Source: Solirubrobacterales bacterium
GTDB lineage: Bacteria; Actinomycetota; Thermoleophilia; Solirubrobacterales; Solirubrobacteraceae
Length of the DNA: 55,000 nucleotides
Direction of reading: 5' to 3'
Assembly (NCBI GenBank): GCA_025963965.1
Contig: JAOPZS010000099.1
Span: 1-55,000 of the forward strand
In this document: positions 22,817 to 30,364 of the stretch, piece by piece
How positions within the stretch are numbered: position 1 is the stretch's first letter
Layout: each line of letters opens with the position of its first letter
The notes under the pieces: generated by a model
Told to the model about the DNA's origin: nothing
Seen by the model: the letters and a program-made list of their open reading frames with translations, nothing else
The model's database searches: none
Translations under genes and position numbers: made by a program

Positions 22817-23910
22817 TCAGCGACGGCGACCAGCGCCGCGCCGAGGCAGCGACACCGAAGCTCCGCAGCCGCAAGGACGGCGCCGCGGTTCCGCTCGACG
22901 ACGTCGATCGCAAGCTGCTGAACCTGATGCAGGGCAGCTTCCCGATCGCGCCGCACCCGTACCGTCACGTCGCAGGGCTCGCCGGAGTCACCGAGCAGGA
23001 GGTGATGGGCCGCGTCCAGCACCTGCTCGACAAGCGCATCATCCGGCAGGTCACGCCGATCTTCGACACGCGCGCGCTCGGCTACTCGTCGATGCTGGTC
23101 GCCGCCAAGGTCGATCCTGAGCACCCGCACCGCGCCGCGCAGGTGATCAACGAGCATCCGGGCGTATCTCACAACTATCTGCGCAACCACGAGTTCAACC
23201 TGTGGTTCACGATCGCCACCGAGCCGGACTCCGAGTTGGGGCTGGAAGGCACGCTCGAGGTGCTGGCGCGCGAAGCCGGCGCGGAGTCGGTGCGCCAGCT
23301 GCCGACGCTGAAGCTGTTCAAGATCCGCATGGACCTGGAGATGGAGGGCGACACACAGGCGCTCTCCAGCGCGACCGAGGTGAAAGCGCCGGTGGAGCTC
23401 GAGCCGCAGCCCTACGACGAGCGCGACATCGCGGTGATCCGTGCGCTGCAGGGCGACATGCCGGTCGTCTCCGAACCGTACGTGCCGGCCGCCGCCGAGC
23501 TGGGCATGAGCGTCGAGGCGCTGCTCGATCACCTCGCCGCGATGCAGGAGCGTGGCCTGCTGCGCCGGGTCGCGGCGATCCTCTATCACCGCCGCGCGGG
23601 GTTCTCGGCGAACGGGATGGGCGTCTGGAACGTCCCCGAGGAGCAGATCTACGACATCGGATGCCGGATGGCGGCGGTGCGCGGCATCTCCCACTGCTAC
23701 CAGCGCCCGACCTATCCGGACTGGCCCTACTCGGTCTTCACGATGGCTCACGGCCGCTCAAAGGAGGAGTGCGACGCGGTCCTCGACGCGATCGCCGAGC
23801 AGACCGGGATCGAGGAGCGAGCGACGCTGTACTCCTCCACGGAGTTCAAGAAGATCCGCCTCCTGTACTTCACCGAGGAGTTCAAGGACTGGGAGCGCAG
23901 GCACGCCTGA
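22795..23910 (+). CDS. Fused siroheme decarboxylase-like protein (AhbA-AhbB), Lrp/AsnC-type fold
   Basis: A 371-residue protein with two tandem copies of an AsnC-like winged helix plus ferredoxin-like domain. Copy 1 (about 35-185) has GVSHNYLRNHEFNLWFTIAT; copy 2 (about 205-365) has GISHCYQRPTYPDWPYSVFTMAHG. The SHNY-R-x-H-x-NLWFT and SHCYxRP...WPY blocks are the signatures of AhbA and AhbB, which decarboxylate siroheme to 12,18-didecarboxysiroheme in the alternative heme pathway, and of the related NirDLGH proteins. Automatic annotation would call it an Lrp/AsnC regulator, which I consider less likely. The ATG at 22795 overlaps hemB; hemL follows by 13 nt. Other pathway genes (AhbC, AhbD) are not in the window. 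Confidence 0.82.
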   Translation: MASRADLISDGDQRRAEAATPKLRSRKDGAAVPLDDVDRKLLNLMQGSFPIAPHPYRHVAGLAGVTEQEVMGRVQHLLDKRIIRQVTPIFDTRALGYSSMLVAAKVDPEHPHRAAQVINEHPGVSHNYLRNHEFNLWFTIATEPDSELGLEGTLEVLAREAGAESVRQLPTLKLFKIRMDLEMEGDTQALSSATEVKAPVELEPQPYDERDIAVIRALQGDMPVVSEPYVPAAAELGMSVEALLDHLAAMQERGLLRRVAAILYHRRAGFSANGMGVWNVPEEQIYDIGCRMAAVRGISHCYQRPTYPDWPYSVFTMAHGRSKEECDAVLDAIAEQTGIEERATLYSSTEFKKIRLLYFTEEFKDWERRHA

Positions 23911-23923
23911 GCGGAGTCCGGTG

Positions 23924-25222
23924 ATGGCCTCGCTCACCGACAGCCGCTCCGCCGAGCTCTACCGACGAGCGCAGTCGCGTCTGCCCGGCGGGGTCAACTC
24001 CCCTGTCCGCGCGATGGGCGCGATCGGCCGCGACCCGCTGTTCATCGACCGCGGTGAGGGCGCCGAGCTGATCGACGTCGACGGCAACCGCTTCGTCGAC
24101 TACGTCTGCTCCTGGGGCCCGCTGATCCACGGCCACGCCCACCCTGCCGTGCTCGACGCAGTCACCGCCGCGGCCGCCAAGGGCACGAGCTTCGGCGCGC
24201 CGACGGCCGGCGAGGTAGAGCTGGCCGAAGAGGTCTGCTCGCGGGTCGAGAGCGTCGAGATGCTGCGCATGACCTCCTCGGGCACGGAGGCCTCGATGAC
24301 GGCCGTCCGGCTCGCCCGCGCGGCGACCGGGCGCGAAAAGATCATCAAGTTCGCCGGCGCCTACCACGGCCACGTCGACGGCCTGCTCGCCCAGGCCGGA
24401 TCGGGCCTGGCCACCCAGGCCCTGCCCGCCAGCCCCGGCGTGACGAAGGGCGCTGCCGGCGACACGGTCGTGATCGCGTGGAACGATCCCGATGCGCTGC
24501 GCGCGGCTGTCGCCGAGCACGCACCGGCGGCGATCATCGCCGAGCCGATGCCGGCGAACATGGGCCTCGTACCGGCGCGCGCCGGGTTCCTCGAGCTGCT
24601 CCGCGAGCAGGCCGACGCAAGCGGCGCGCTGCTGATCCTCGACGAGGTGATCAGCGGCTTTCGCGTCGCGCGCGGAGGAGCGCAGGAGCTGACGGGGGTC
24701 CCAGCTGACATCACCGTGATGGGCAAGGTGATCGGCGGCGGCCTGCCCGCCGCGGCGCTCGGAGGGTCGACCGAGCTGATGCGGATGCTGGCGCCGGCGG
24801 GGCCGGTCTACCAGGCGGGGACGCTGTCGGGCAACCCACTCGCCGTCGCCGCCGGACTGGCGACGCTGCGGCTTCTCGACGAGGGCTCCTACGTGCGCCT
24901 CGCGACGACGACGGACCGGCTGGCCGAGGGCCTGCGCACGGCTGCCGGCGGGCATCCGGTACAGGTGCAGAGCGCCCCGGGCCTGCTGACCGTGTTCTTC
25001 AGCGAGGGTCCCGTGGAGAGCTTCGCGCAGGCTCAGGCCTGCGACCTGGAGTCCCACGCGGCATGGTGTCGGGAGCTGCTCGGCCGAGGCGTCTACCCGC
25101 CGCCGTCGCAGTTCGAGGCGTGGTTCCCCTCGCTGGCGCACGGCGAGGAGCAGATCGAACGCACCCTGCTCGCCGCCGAGGCGGCCTTCGCGGCGCTGCC
25201 GGTACGGGAGCCGACGGCTTGA
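23924..25222 (+). CDS. hemL: Glutamate-1-semialdehyde 2,1-aminomutase
   Basis: A 432-residue class III aminotransferase-fold enzyme that converts glutamate-1-semialdehyde to 5-aminolevulinate (C5 pathway). It starts SLYRRAQSRLPGGVNSPVRA-like (seen as ELYRRAQSRLPGGVNSPVRA), then MLRMTSSGTEASMTAVRLAR, ILDEVISGFRVARGG and MGKVIGGGLPAAALGG, which includes the PLP lysine. It is one of three tetrapyrrole genes in a row and provides the substrate for HemB. The start ATG is 14 nt past the previous stop; an in-frame GTG sits 3 nt earlier. The stop overlaps a TTG that could start the next ORF. Confidence 0.95.
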   Translation: MASLTDSRSAELYRRAQSRLPGGVNSPVRAMGAIGRDPLFIDRGEGAELIDVDGNRFVDYVCSWGPLIHGHAHPAVLDAVTAAAAKGTSFGAPTAGEVELAEEVCSRVESVEMLRMTSSGTEASMTAVRLARAATGREKIIKFAGAYHGHVDGLLAQAGSGLATQALPASPGVTKGAAGDTVVIAWNDPDALRAAVAEHAPAAIIAEPMPANMGLVPARAGFLELLREQADASGALLILDEVISGFRVARGGAQELTGVPADITVMGKVIGGGLPAAALGGSTELMRMLAPAGPVYQAGTLSGNPLAVAAGLATLRLLDEGSYVRLATTTDRLAEGLRTAAGGHPVQVQSAPGLLTVFFSEGPVESFAQAQACDLESHAAWCRELLGRGVYPPPSQFEAWFPSLAHGEEQIERTLLAAEAAFAALPVREPTA

Positions 25223-25230
25223 GCGGCCTC

Positions 25231-25776
25231 GTGACGGGGGGCGAGGGCACCGGACTGGAGCGCCTGCGTGTGCTCCTGCGCGAGGGCGGCGGCCTGCTCG
25301 CCGACCTGCTCGCCGAGCACGACGGGAGGATCCTCGAGGTGGGCTCTGCGGCGGCCTCGACGGCCGCCTCCGGACCGCGCGCGGAGGGTCGCCGCCAAGA
25401 GTACGAGCTGCTCGTCGAGGCGATCTACGAGGGTTACCTGCTGCACTACGCGACGCCGCGCCTGCTGCTCGCCCCGGAAGCGGATCTGGGTCTGCTGGCG
25501 GGGGACCGCCTTTACGCGATCGGCCTCGCGCAACTCGTCGCGCTGGGGGACACGCCTGCCGTCGCCGAGCTGGCCGACACGATCACCCTCAGCGCGCTGG
25601 CGCACGGCGCCCGCTCGCCGGAGCTTGCAGACGCCGTCTGGCAGGCCGGCGCGCGAGCCGTCGGCTGGGGCTCGAGCGAGACGCACCGCGCGGCCAAGCA
25701 GATGGTGCTCGATGGGGCGCCGGGAGCGCTCGATGCGATGCGCACAAGCGTTCGGGAGTCGCCAGAGTCGCCCTGA
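25231..25776 (+). CDS. Helical protein of unknown function; weak HepS/prenyl-synthase-like resemblance
   Basis: About 181 residues, predicted almost wholly helical, no signal peptide or TM segment. I do not recognise a defined family. YLLHYATPRLLLAPEADLGL and LLAGDRLYAIGLAQLVALGD recall the GD-x-L region and neighbouring helix of trans-prenyl diphosphate synthases (compare ATGDLLFSRAFAELA in the synthase at 28825), without any DDxxD. That is how the small HepS-type subunit of heterodimeric synthases looks, and Bacillus hepS is linked to menG and hepT. This is speculative. GTG 25231 or TTG 25219 is the start. It sits between hemL and qcrA. Confidence 0.6.
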   Translation: MTGGEGTGLERLRVLLREGGGLLADLLAEHDGRILEVGSAAASTAASGPRAEGRRQEYELLVEAIYEGYLLHYATPRLLLAPEADLGLLAGDRLYAIGLAQLVALGDTPAVAELADTITLSALAHGARSPELADAVWQAGARAVGWGSSETHRAAKQMVLDGAPGALDAMRTSVRESPESP

Positions 25777-25788
25777 TTCGCGCATCGA

Positions 25789-25794
25789 TATTGT
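25789..25794 (+). promoter_or_regulatory. -10 hexamer of qcrA
   Basis: TATTGT lies 10 nt before GTG 25805 in a locally AT-rich patch, with no ribosome site. It supports GTG 25805 as a leaderless start and an internal promoter for the qcr-menG-prenyl synthase part. Confidence 0.5.
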
Positions 25795-25804
25795 TTGCCC
25801 GGAA

Positions 25805-26470
25805 GTGGCAGACAAGCGCCTCAAACACAAGTCCAAATACACCCTCGACCGGGGAATCCCCGGGGCTTTCGAGGGGGAGACGATCACACGCAGGCGCTTC
25901 ATGACCGGCAGCGCGCACACGGCCGGGGCGATCGCCGCGGGAGCGTTCACGCTGCCCGCGCTCGGGTTCGCCGTGGGGCCGATCCTCAAAAGCACACCGC
26001 ACCGCTGGGAACCCGTTGGCAGCGAGGCGACGTTCAGCGAAGTCAACTACGTCCCGGTCGTGATCACGGTGACGCCGAACATCGGCGAGGCCGGCAAGTC
26101 GACCGCCTACATCCGCAAGTTCAATCCGGCGATCGACACGGACGCCTACGACAAGGGCACGCCCTACATCGCGATCTCGAGCCGCTGTGCGCACCTCGGC
26201 TGCCCCGTGCGCTGGGTAGACGCGGCGGAGCGGTTCATCTGTCCGTGCCACGGTGGCGTCTACGACCTGCTCGGACGGCGCGTCGGCGGGCCGCCGGTCA
26301 GGCCCCTGGACCGCTTCTACACGCGCGTCAACGGCGGAGACGTCGAAATCGGCCCGCGCTTCAGCGTCAACAGCGAGCTGCGCCGCTTCTCCCCGCGTGA
26401 CCCCGGCGAGCCTCTGGACGGCGTCGGGCAGTACCTCTACCCGTCGCGTCCCGGCGCGCAGAAACTGTAG
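25805..26470 (+). CDS. qcrA: Rieske iron-sulfur subunit of menaquinol:cytochrome c reductase
   Basis: A 221-residue Rieske protein. The [2Fe-2S] ligands are in CAHLGCPV and CPCHGGVY (Cys-x-His and Cys-x-x-His), with the two disulfide cysteines also present. The N-terminus has TRRRFMTGSAHTAGA, a Tat-like twin-Arg motif, before a hydrophobic segment (about 40-60) that serves as the membrane anchor; a tatC gene lies about 4.5 kb downstream. GTG 25805 is preferred because of the TATTGT element. It starts the qcrABC set. The protein lacks the three-TM N-terminal extension of typical actinobacterial QcrA. Confidence 0.93.
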   Translation: MADKRLKHKSKYTLDRGIPGAFEGETITRRRFMTGSAHTAGAIAAGAFTLPALGFAVGPILKSTPHRWEPVGSEATFSEVNYVPVVITVTPNIGEAGKSTAYIRKFNPAIDTDAYDKGTPYIAISSRCAHLGCPVRWVDAAERFICPCHGGVYDLLGRRVGGPPVRPLDRFYTRVNGGDVEIGPRFSVNSELRRFSPRDPGEPLDGVGQYLYPSRPGAQKL

Positions 26471-26479
26471 GGCGAGCGC

Positions 26480-27292
26480 ATGCCGAAGCTGCCCAAACTA
26501 CCCGCGCCACCGATGCCTGCGGCGCTGCGCGAGCCGCCGCCGCGGCCCGGGGACCCGAACGGCAAGAAAGGCCCGCTCGACGAGGCGATGGAGGCCGGGA
26601 TCACGGTCGTCGACTGGGTCGACGAGCGCACCTCGCTGAGCGGCGCCGGGCGCTGGCTGATGTTCCGCAAGGTGCCCAAGGGGACGAACTGGTTCTACAC
26701 GCTCGGCTCGGCCACGATGTTCGCGTTCCTCTCCCAGGCCGTCACCGGTGTGTTCCTGGCGATGTACTACCGCCCGGACCCCTCCGGCGGCGCCTACGAA
26801 TCGATCCGCTACGTCACCAACGAGGTGTTCCTCGGACAGTTCGTGCGCGGCATGCACAAGTGGGGATCGAGCGTGATGGTGATCCTCGTGTTCCTGCACA
26901 TGGGCCGCACGTTCTTCTTCGGCGCATACAAGTACCCGCGCGAGCTCAACTGGGTGATCGGCGTCGTGCTGCTGATCCTGACGATGACGATGTCCTTCAC
27001 CGGGTACCTGCTGCCGTTCGACCAGCGCGCCTACTGGGCGACGATCGTCGGCGTCAACATCAACGGCACCGGCCCCCTGGTCGGGCCCTACCTGAGCGAC
27101 TTCCTGCGCGGCGGCTCCGAATTCGGCGCGACGACGCTGTCGCGGTTCTACGCCATCCACATGCTGCTCGTCCCGGGGCTGCTCGCTGCGCTGATCGGCG
27201 CGCACCTGTACCTCGTGGCGAAGCTCGGCACGACCGCGCCGCCATGGCAGAAGGCGGAGGCTCCGAAGGAGCTCCGCGAGGCGGAGGTCTAG
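26480..27292 (+). CDS. qcrB: Cytochrome b subunit (b6-type, split) of menaquinol:cytochrome c reductase
   Basis: A 270-residue protein aligning along its length with cytochrome b6 (four TM), preceded by about 65 residues rich in Pro/Lys. Heme b ligands are the His pairs in GMHKWGSSVMVILVFLHM and YAIHMLLVPGLL...GAHLYLV. YPRELNWVIGVVLL and GYLLPFDQRAYWAT are strongly conserved. Where b6 and Bacillus QcrB have the Cys that binds heme c_n (FYCLGG), this protein has Thr (FYTLGS), so that heme should not be covalently attached. Length fits a split cytochrome b; the C-terminal half is the next gene, 4 nt downstream. Confidence 0.93.
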   Translation: MPKLPKLPAPPMPAALREPPPRPGDPNGKKGPLDEAMEAGITVVDWVDERTSLSGAGRWLMFRKVPKGTNWFYTLGSATMFAFLSQAVTGVFLAMYYRPDPSGGAYESIRYVTNEVFLGQFVRGMHKWGSSVMVILVFLHMGRTFFFGAYKYPRELNWVIGVVLLILTMTMSFTGYLLPFDQRAYWATIVGVNINGTGPLVGPYLSDFLRGGSEFGATTLSRFYAIHMLLVPGLLAALIGAHLYLVAKLGTTAPPWQKAEAPKELREAEV

Positions 27293-27296
27293 GCCG

Positions 27297-28031
27297 GTGA
27301 ACAAGCAGCAGAAGGAGGAGTACCTCCGCGAGTACGCGCTCCTGAAGGCGAAAGGCAAGCCGTTCTTCCCCTACGCGGTGGCGAAGGACGGGGCGATGGC
27401 CTGCGTCGTGATGGTCGTGATCATCGCGATGTCGCTCATCCTCGGCGCCGAGCTCGGCTCGAAGGCGAACCCGACGACGACCACATACGTGCCGCGGCCG
27501 GAGTGGTACTTCTTCTTCCTGTTCGAGGTCCTGCGCGTGATCAAGCCGCCGAGCCTCGTGCCGCTGGCGACGATCGGCGTGCCGACGCTCGCGATGATCC
27601 TGCTGTTCCTGCTGCCGTTCTACGACCGCGGGCCCGAGCGCCGTCCCGAGCGCCGCCCGATCGCGACGCTGACGGGCATCGCCGTGATCGGCGCGATGGC
27701 CTTCCTGACCTACCAGGGCGCCAACGCGGGATCGCCGACGGCGATCGAAACACCCACACCGCCGCGAATCCTGCACGCCGGCGGTGCGCTGCTCTCGGAA
27801 TACGAAGCTGGCAAGAAGGCGGTCGCGCAGAGCGGCTGCCTGGCCTGCCACAAGATCGGCGAGAACGGCAACTCCGGGCCCGGCCCGAACCTGACCAAGA
27901 TCGCCGACCGGCTGCCTCGCCAGGCGATCGCGCGAACGCTGGTGAACCCGACGGCGCCGATGCCGTCGTTCAAGAACCTGCCGCCGGCGAAGTTCAACCA
28001 GATCGTCACGTTCCTCGCGCAGTCGAAGTAG
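27297..28031 (+). CDS. qcrC: Subunit IV/cytochrome c fusion of menaquinol:cytochrome c reductase
   Basis: A 244-residue protein. The first 130 residues correspond to cytochrome b6f subunit IV (three TM), with the Qo-site motif seen as RPEWYFFFLFEVLRV. After TM (TGIAVIGAMAFLTYQGA), an extracytoplasmic mono-heme cytochrome c domain has SGCLACHK as CxxCH and MPSFKNLP with the likely axial Met. This order (subunit IV joined to cytochrome c) is that of Bacillus QcrC. The usual actinobacterial complex has a full-length cytochrome b and a separate diheme c. GTG 27297 starts 4 nt after qcrB. Confidence 0.93.
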   Translation: MNKQQKEEYLREYALLKAKGKPFFPYAVAKDGAMACVVMVVIIAMSLILGAELGSKANPTTTTYVPRPEWYFFFLFEVLRVIKPPSLVPLATIGVPTLAMILLFLLPFYDRGPERRPERRPIATLTGIAVIGAMAFLTYQGANAGSPTAIETPTPPRILHAGGALLSEYEAGKKAVAQSGCLACHKIGENGNSGPGPNLTKIADRLPRQAIARTLVNPTAPMPSFKNLPPAKFNQIVTFLAQSK

Positions 28032-28039
28032 GCCGCCCG

Positions 28040-28828
28040 GTGGCCACCCGTCTCCGAGCCGGCGCCGGGAAGCTCGAGGCGGGGCAGGTCCGGGCGATGT
28101 TCGATCGCATCGCCGCGATCTACGACCCGATGAACACGGCGATGACCGCCGGACTGCACCATCGCTGGCGATCTCGCGCTGCCGATCTCGCGCGCATCGG
28201 TCCGGGCAGCCGGGCGCTGGACGTGGCGACCGGGACGGGTGACCTGGCGATCGAGATGGCCCCGCGCGTAGTGCCGGACGGCGAGGTGGTGGGCAGCGAC
28301 TTCTCCGAGGGGATGCTCGAGCGCGCGCGCGCGAAGGGGCAGCGCCTGGGCGGCGCCACGCTGCGCTTCGAGTGGGCCGATGCGATGGCGCTTCCTTACG
28401 GCGACGGGACCTTCGACGCGGCGACGGTCGGCTTCGGGGCGCGCAACTTCGACGACCTCGGCCGCGGCCTCGCCGAGATGGCCCGCGTCGTCCGGCCGGG
28501 CGGCCGCGTGGTGGTGCTCGAGATCACGACTCCGACGCGGGCGCCGCTGTCGCACTTCTACCGGCTCTGGTTCGACCGCATCGTGCCTGCCCTGGGAACG
28601 GTCGCCGGGCGCGGCGAGGCACTGGCGTCGAGGCTGCGCAGCGCGCCTGCCGGCACCGGCGTCGCGGATGCCTACAGGTACCTGCCCAACTCCGTCAAGC
28701 GGTTCCCTGCCCCGGCAGCGCTGGCCGAGGAGCTGGTGGGCGCCGGGCTCACCGAGGTCGAATACGTGCTGATCGCCGGCGGCATCGTCGCGATCCACGC
28801 CGGCACGGTCGGAGGCGGGGAGCGGTGA
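28040..28828 (+). CDS. menG: Demethylmenaquinone methyltransferase (UbiE/MenG)
   Basis: A 262-residue class I SAM-dependent methyltransferase. RAMFDRIAAIYDPMNTAMTAGLHHRWR is the characteristic UbiE N-terminal block, ALDVATGTGDLAIEM is motif I for SAM, and FGARNFDDLGRGLAEMARVVRPGGRVVVLEIT matches the rest of the family. It methylates demethylmenaquinone as the last step of menaquinone synthesis. GTG 28040 is 8 nt after qcrC, and its stop overlaps the start of the prenyl synthase (GTGA), so quinone finishing is coupled to the complex that oxidises it. Confidence 0.93.
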   Translation: MATRLRAGAGKLEAGQVRAMFDRIAAIYDPMNTAMTAGLHHRWRSRAADLARIGPGSRALDVATGTGDLAIEMAPRVVPDGEVVGSDFSEGMLERARAKGQRLGGATLRFEWADAMALPYGDGTFDAATVGFGARNFDDLGRGLAEMARVVRPGGRVVVLEITTPTRAPLSHFYRLWFDRIVPALGTVAGRGEALASRLRSAPAGTGVADAYRYLPNSVKRFPAPAALAEELVGAGLTEVEYVLIAGGIVAIHAGTVGGGER

Positions 28829-29865
28829 GCCGCGCGGCGGGCGTCGCGGGGAGCGCACCGGCGCAGGCGCCCGACGGTGTAGAGACGATCATGGCGCGTG
28901 GTGGCGAGCGGCTGCGTGCGCTGATGGCGCGCACCGAGGCCCACCTCGACGACGTCACCGCCGCGGCGGGAGCTCCGCTGGCAGCCCACGCCAACGCGAC
29001 CGTGGCGGCCGGCGGCAAGCGGCTGCGGCCGCTGCTCGTGGTGCTCGCCGCCGAGTCGGCCGGAGGCCCGGTGGCGCGGGAGGGAGGCGAGGAGCGGATG
29101 GTTCGCGCCGCGGTCTCTGTCGAGCTGGTGCATTCGGCCACGCTCGTCCATGACGATCTGATCGACGGAGCGCAGCTGCGTCGAGGTCGCCCCACCGTCG
29201 CGGCCACGGCGGGGCGCCGCGTCGCGGTCGCGACCGGTGACCTGCTGTTCTCACGGGCCTTCGCCGAGCTCGCCCGCAACGAGAGCGCAGAGCAGCTGAA
29301 GGCGCTCTCGCAGGCCAGCTCGGCGCTCGCCGAAGGGGAGCTGCTGCAGCGCGAGGACGCCTGGGCGGCGCATGTCCCGGTTGAGCGCTACATGCGCCGC
29401 TGCGAGCTGAAGACGGCGGCGCTGTTCGAGGCCGCGTGCAGGCTCGGGGCGCTCAACGCGCGCGGCGGCTCTCCGCGGCTGGCAGGCGCCCTGGGGGCCT
29501 TCGCGCGGCGCATCGGCCTCGCCTTTCAGATGCTCGACGACATCCTCGACGTCTCTGGCCCGGTCGAGCGGACCGGCAAGTCACGCGGCACCGACCTGCT
29601 CGACGGCACCGTCACGCTGCCGTTCATCCTCGCGCGCGAACGCGACCCGGGGCTGGCGCGGATCGATCTGCGCACGCTCGGCGGACCGCCTCAGGCGGAG
29701 GCGCTGTGCGAGCGGATCGCGGCGACGGGAGCCCTCGATGAGGCCCGCGAGCAGGCGCTGGCCGTCGTCGCCGAGGCGAAGGCGTCACTGCCGAGGATCC
29801 TGCCGGGCGGCCGCTCGGAGCTTCTCGAGCTGGTCGCCGATGCTGTCGTCGAGCGCTACCGCTGA
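28825..29865 (+). CDS. Polyprenyl diphosphate synthase (trans-isoprenyl type)
   Basis: A 346-residue head-to-tail prenyl synthase. GGKRLRPLLV, the first aspartate-rich motif as VHSATLVHDDLIDGAQLRRGRPT, CELKTAALFEAAC, and the second as FQMLDDILDVSG are all intact. Position after menG suggests it makes the long menaquinone side chain (HepT/IspB-like); chain length cannot be read reliably. The N-terminal 20 residues are a variable extension. GTG 28825 overlaps the menG stop by 4 bp. Confidence 0.92.
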   Translation: MSRAAGVAGSAPAQAPDGVETIMARGGERLRALMARTEAHLDDVTAAAGAPLAAHANATVAAGGKRLRPLLVVLAAESAGGPVAREGGEERMVRAAVSVELVHSATLVHDDLIDGAQLRRGRPTVAATAGRRVAVATGDLLFSRAFAELARNESAEQLKALSQASSALAEGELLQREDAWAAHVPVERYMRRCELKTAALFEAACRLGALNARGGSPRLAGALGAFARRIGLAFQMLDDILDVSGPVERTGKSRGTDLLDGTVTLPFILARERDPGLARIDLRTLGGPPQAEALCERIAATGALDEAREQALAVVAEAKASLPRILPGGRSELLELVADAVVERYR

Positions 29866-29875
29866 GCCTGCGAGC

Positions 29876-30280
29876 TCAGAAGTCGCTCGGGAGGATCAGG
29901 TCGGCGTCGAGCGCTCTCGCGAAGAACTCGATTTCCTCTGACATGTTCGCGTGGGTCATGCGCCGCAGGTCCCCGAGCAGGGCGCTCGAGCCACGGTCGA
30001 GCTCGTCGTCGAGCCGTTCCACGGCAGCCTGGTCGAAGACCCCCTCGCGGCGCGACTCGCACTCGGGGCATCTGAGCACGATCCGCCAATGGCGGGGCCC
30101 TTCCTCAGACCAGTCCAGGGGGTACACGAGCTCGCCGGCGCAGTGGAAGCAGATGTGCAGCTGCCCGGAGGTCCCGGCGGTCTCTGCGGCCTGTCCGTGC
30201 CCGCCCGTGCCGGTGCCGATGTCTTCCCCTGGAGGGACCGGGAGGCGCTGCTGGATGTCGGGTTCTTTTGCGGAGTCCAT
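29876..30280 (-). CDS. Small zinc-ribbon protein of unknown function
   Basis: A 134-residue soluble protein. Residues 48-85 carry two CxxC pairs (ICFHCAGEL and RCPECESRR) separated by about 27 residues, a probable zinc ribbon. The C-terminal half is helical and acidic (AAVERLDDELDRGSSALL, SEEIEFFARALDADLILPSDF). I do not recognise the family. ATG 30280 is the likely start; the long frame further upstream is a shadow of tatC. It is convergent with the prenyl synthase (10 bp apart) and divergent from tatC. Confidence 0.65.
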   Translation of the reverse strand: MDSAKEPDIQQRLPVPPGEDIGTGTGGHGQAAETAGTSGQLHICFHCAGELVYPLDWSEEGPRHWRIVLRCPECESRREGVFDQAAVERLDDELDRGSSALLGDLRRMTHANMSEEIEFFARALDADLILPSDF

Positions 30281-30348
30281 ACGTTCAAAGTCGTCATCGA
30301 CGCGTGAGGCGAACGCCTTTAGCGTCTGTGCCTCCCGAGACGCGGTGG

Positions 30349-30354
30349 TAGGTT
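30349..30354 (+). promoter_or_regulatory. -10 hexamer of tatC
   Basis: TAGGTT 10 nt before ATG 30365; leaderless-type spacing, no good ribosome site. Confidence 0.45.
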
Positions 30355-30364
30355 CACCCCTCCC

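Noticed and set aside
22795-23910. Lrp/AsnC transcriptional regulator.
   Set aside because: The winged-helix fold explains the resemblance, but the two SHxY...W motifs and the hemB/hemL context fit siroheme decarboxylase better.
28320-28334. GC dinucleotide run in menG as a slippage site.
   Set aside because: Only about six units, within normal expectation for Arg/Ala codons at this GC.
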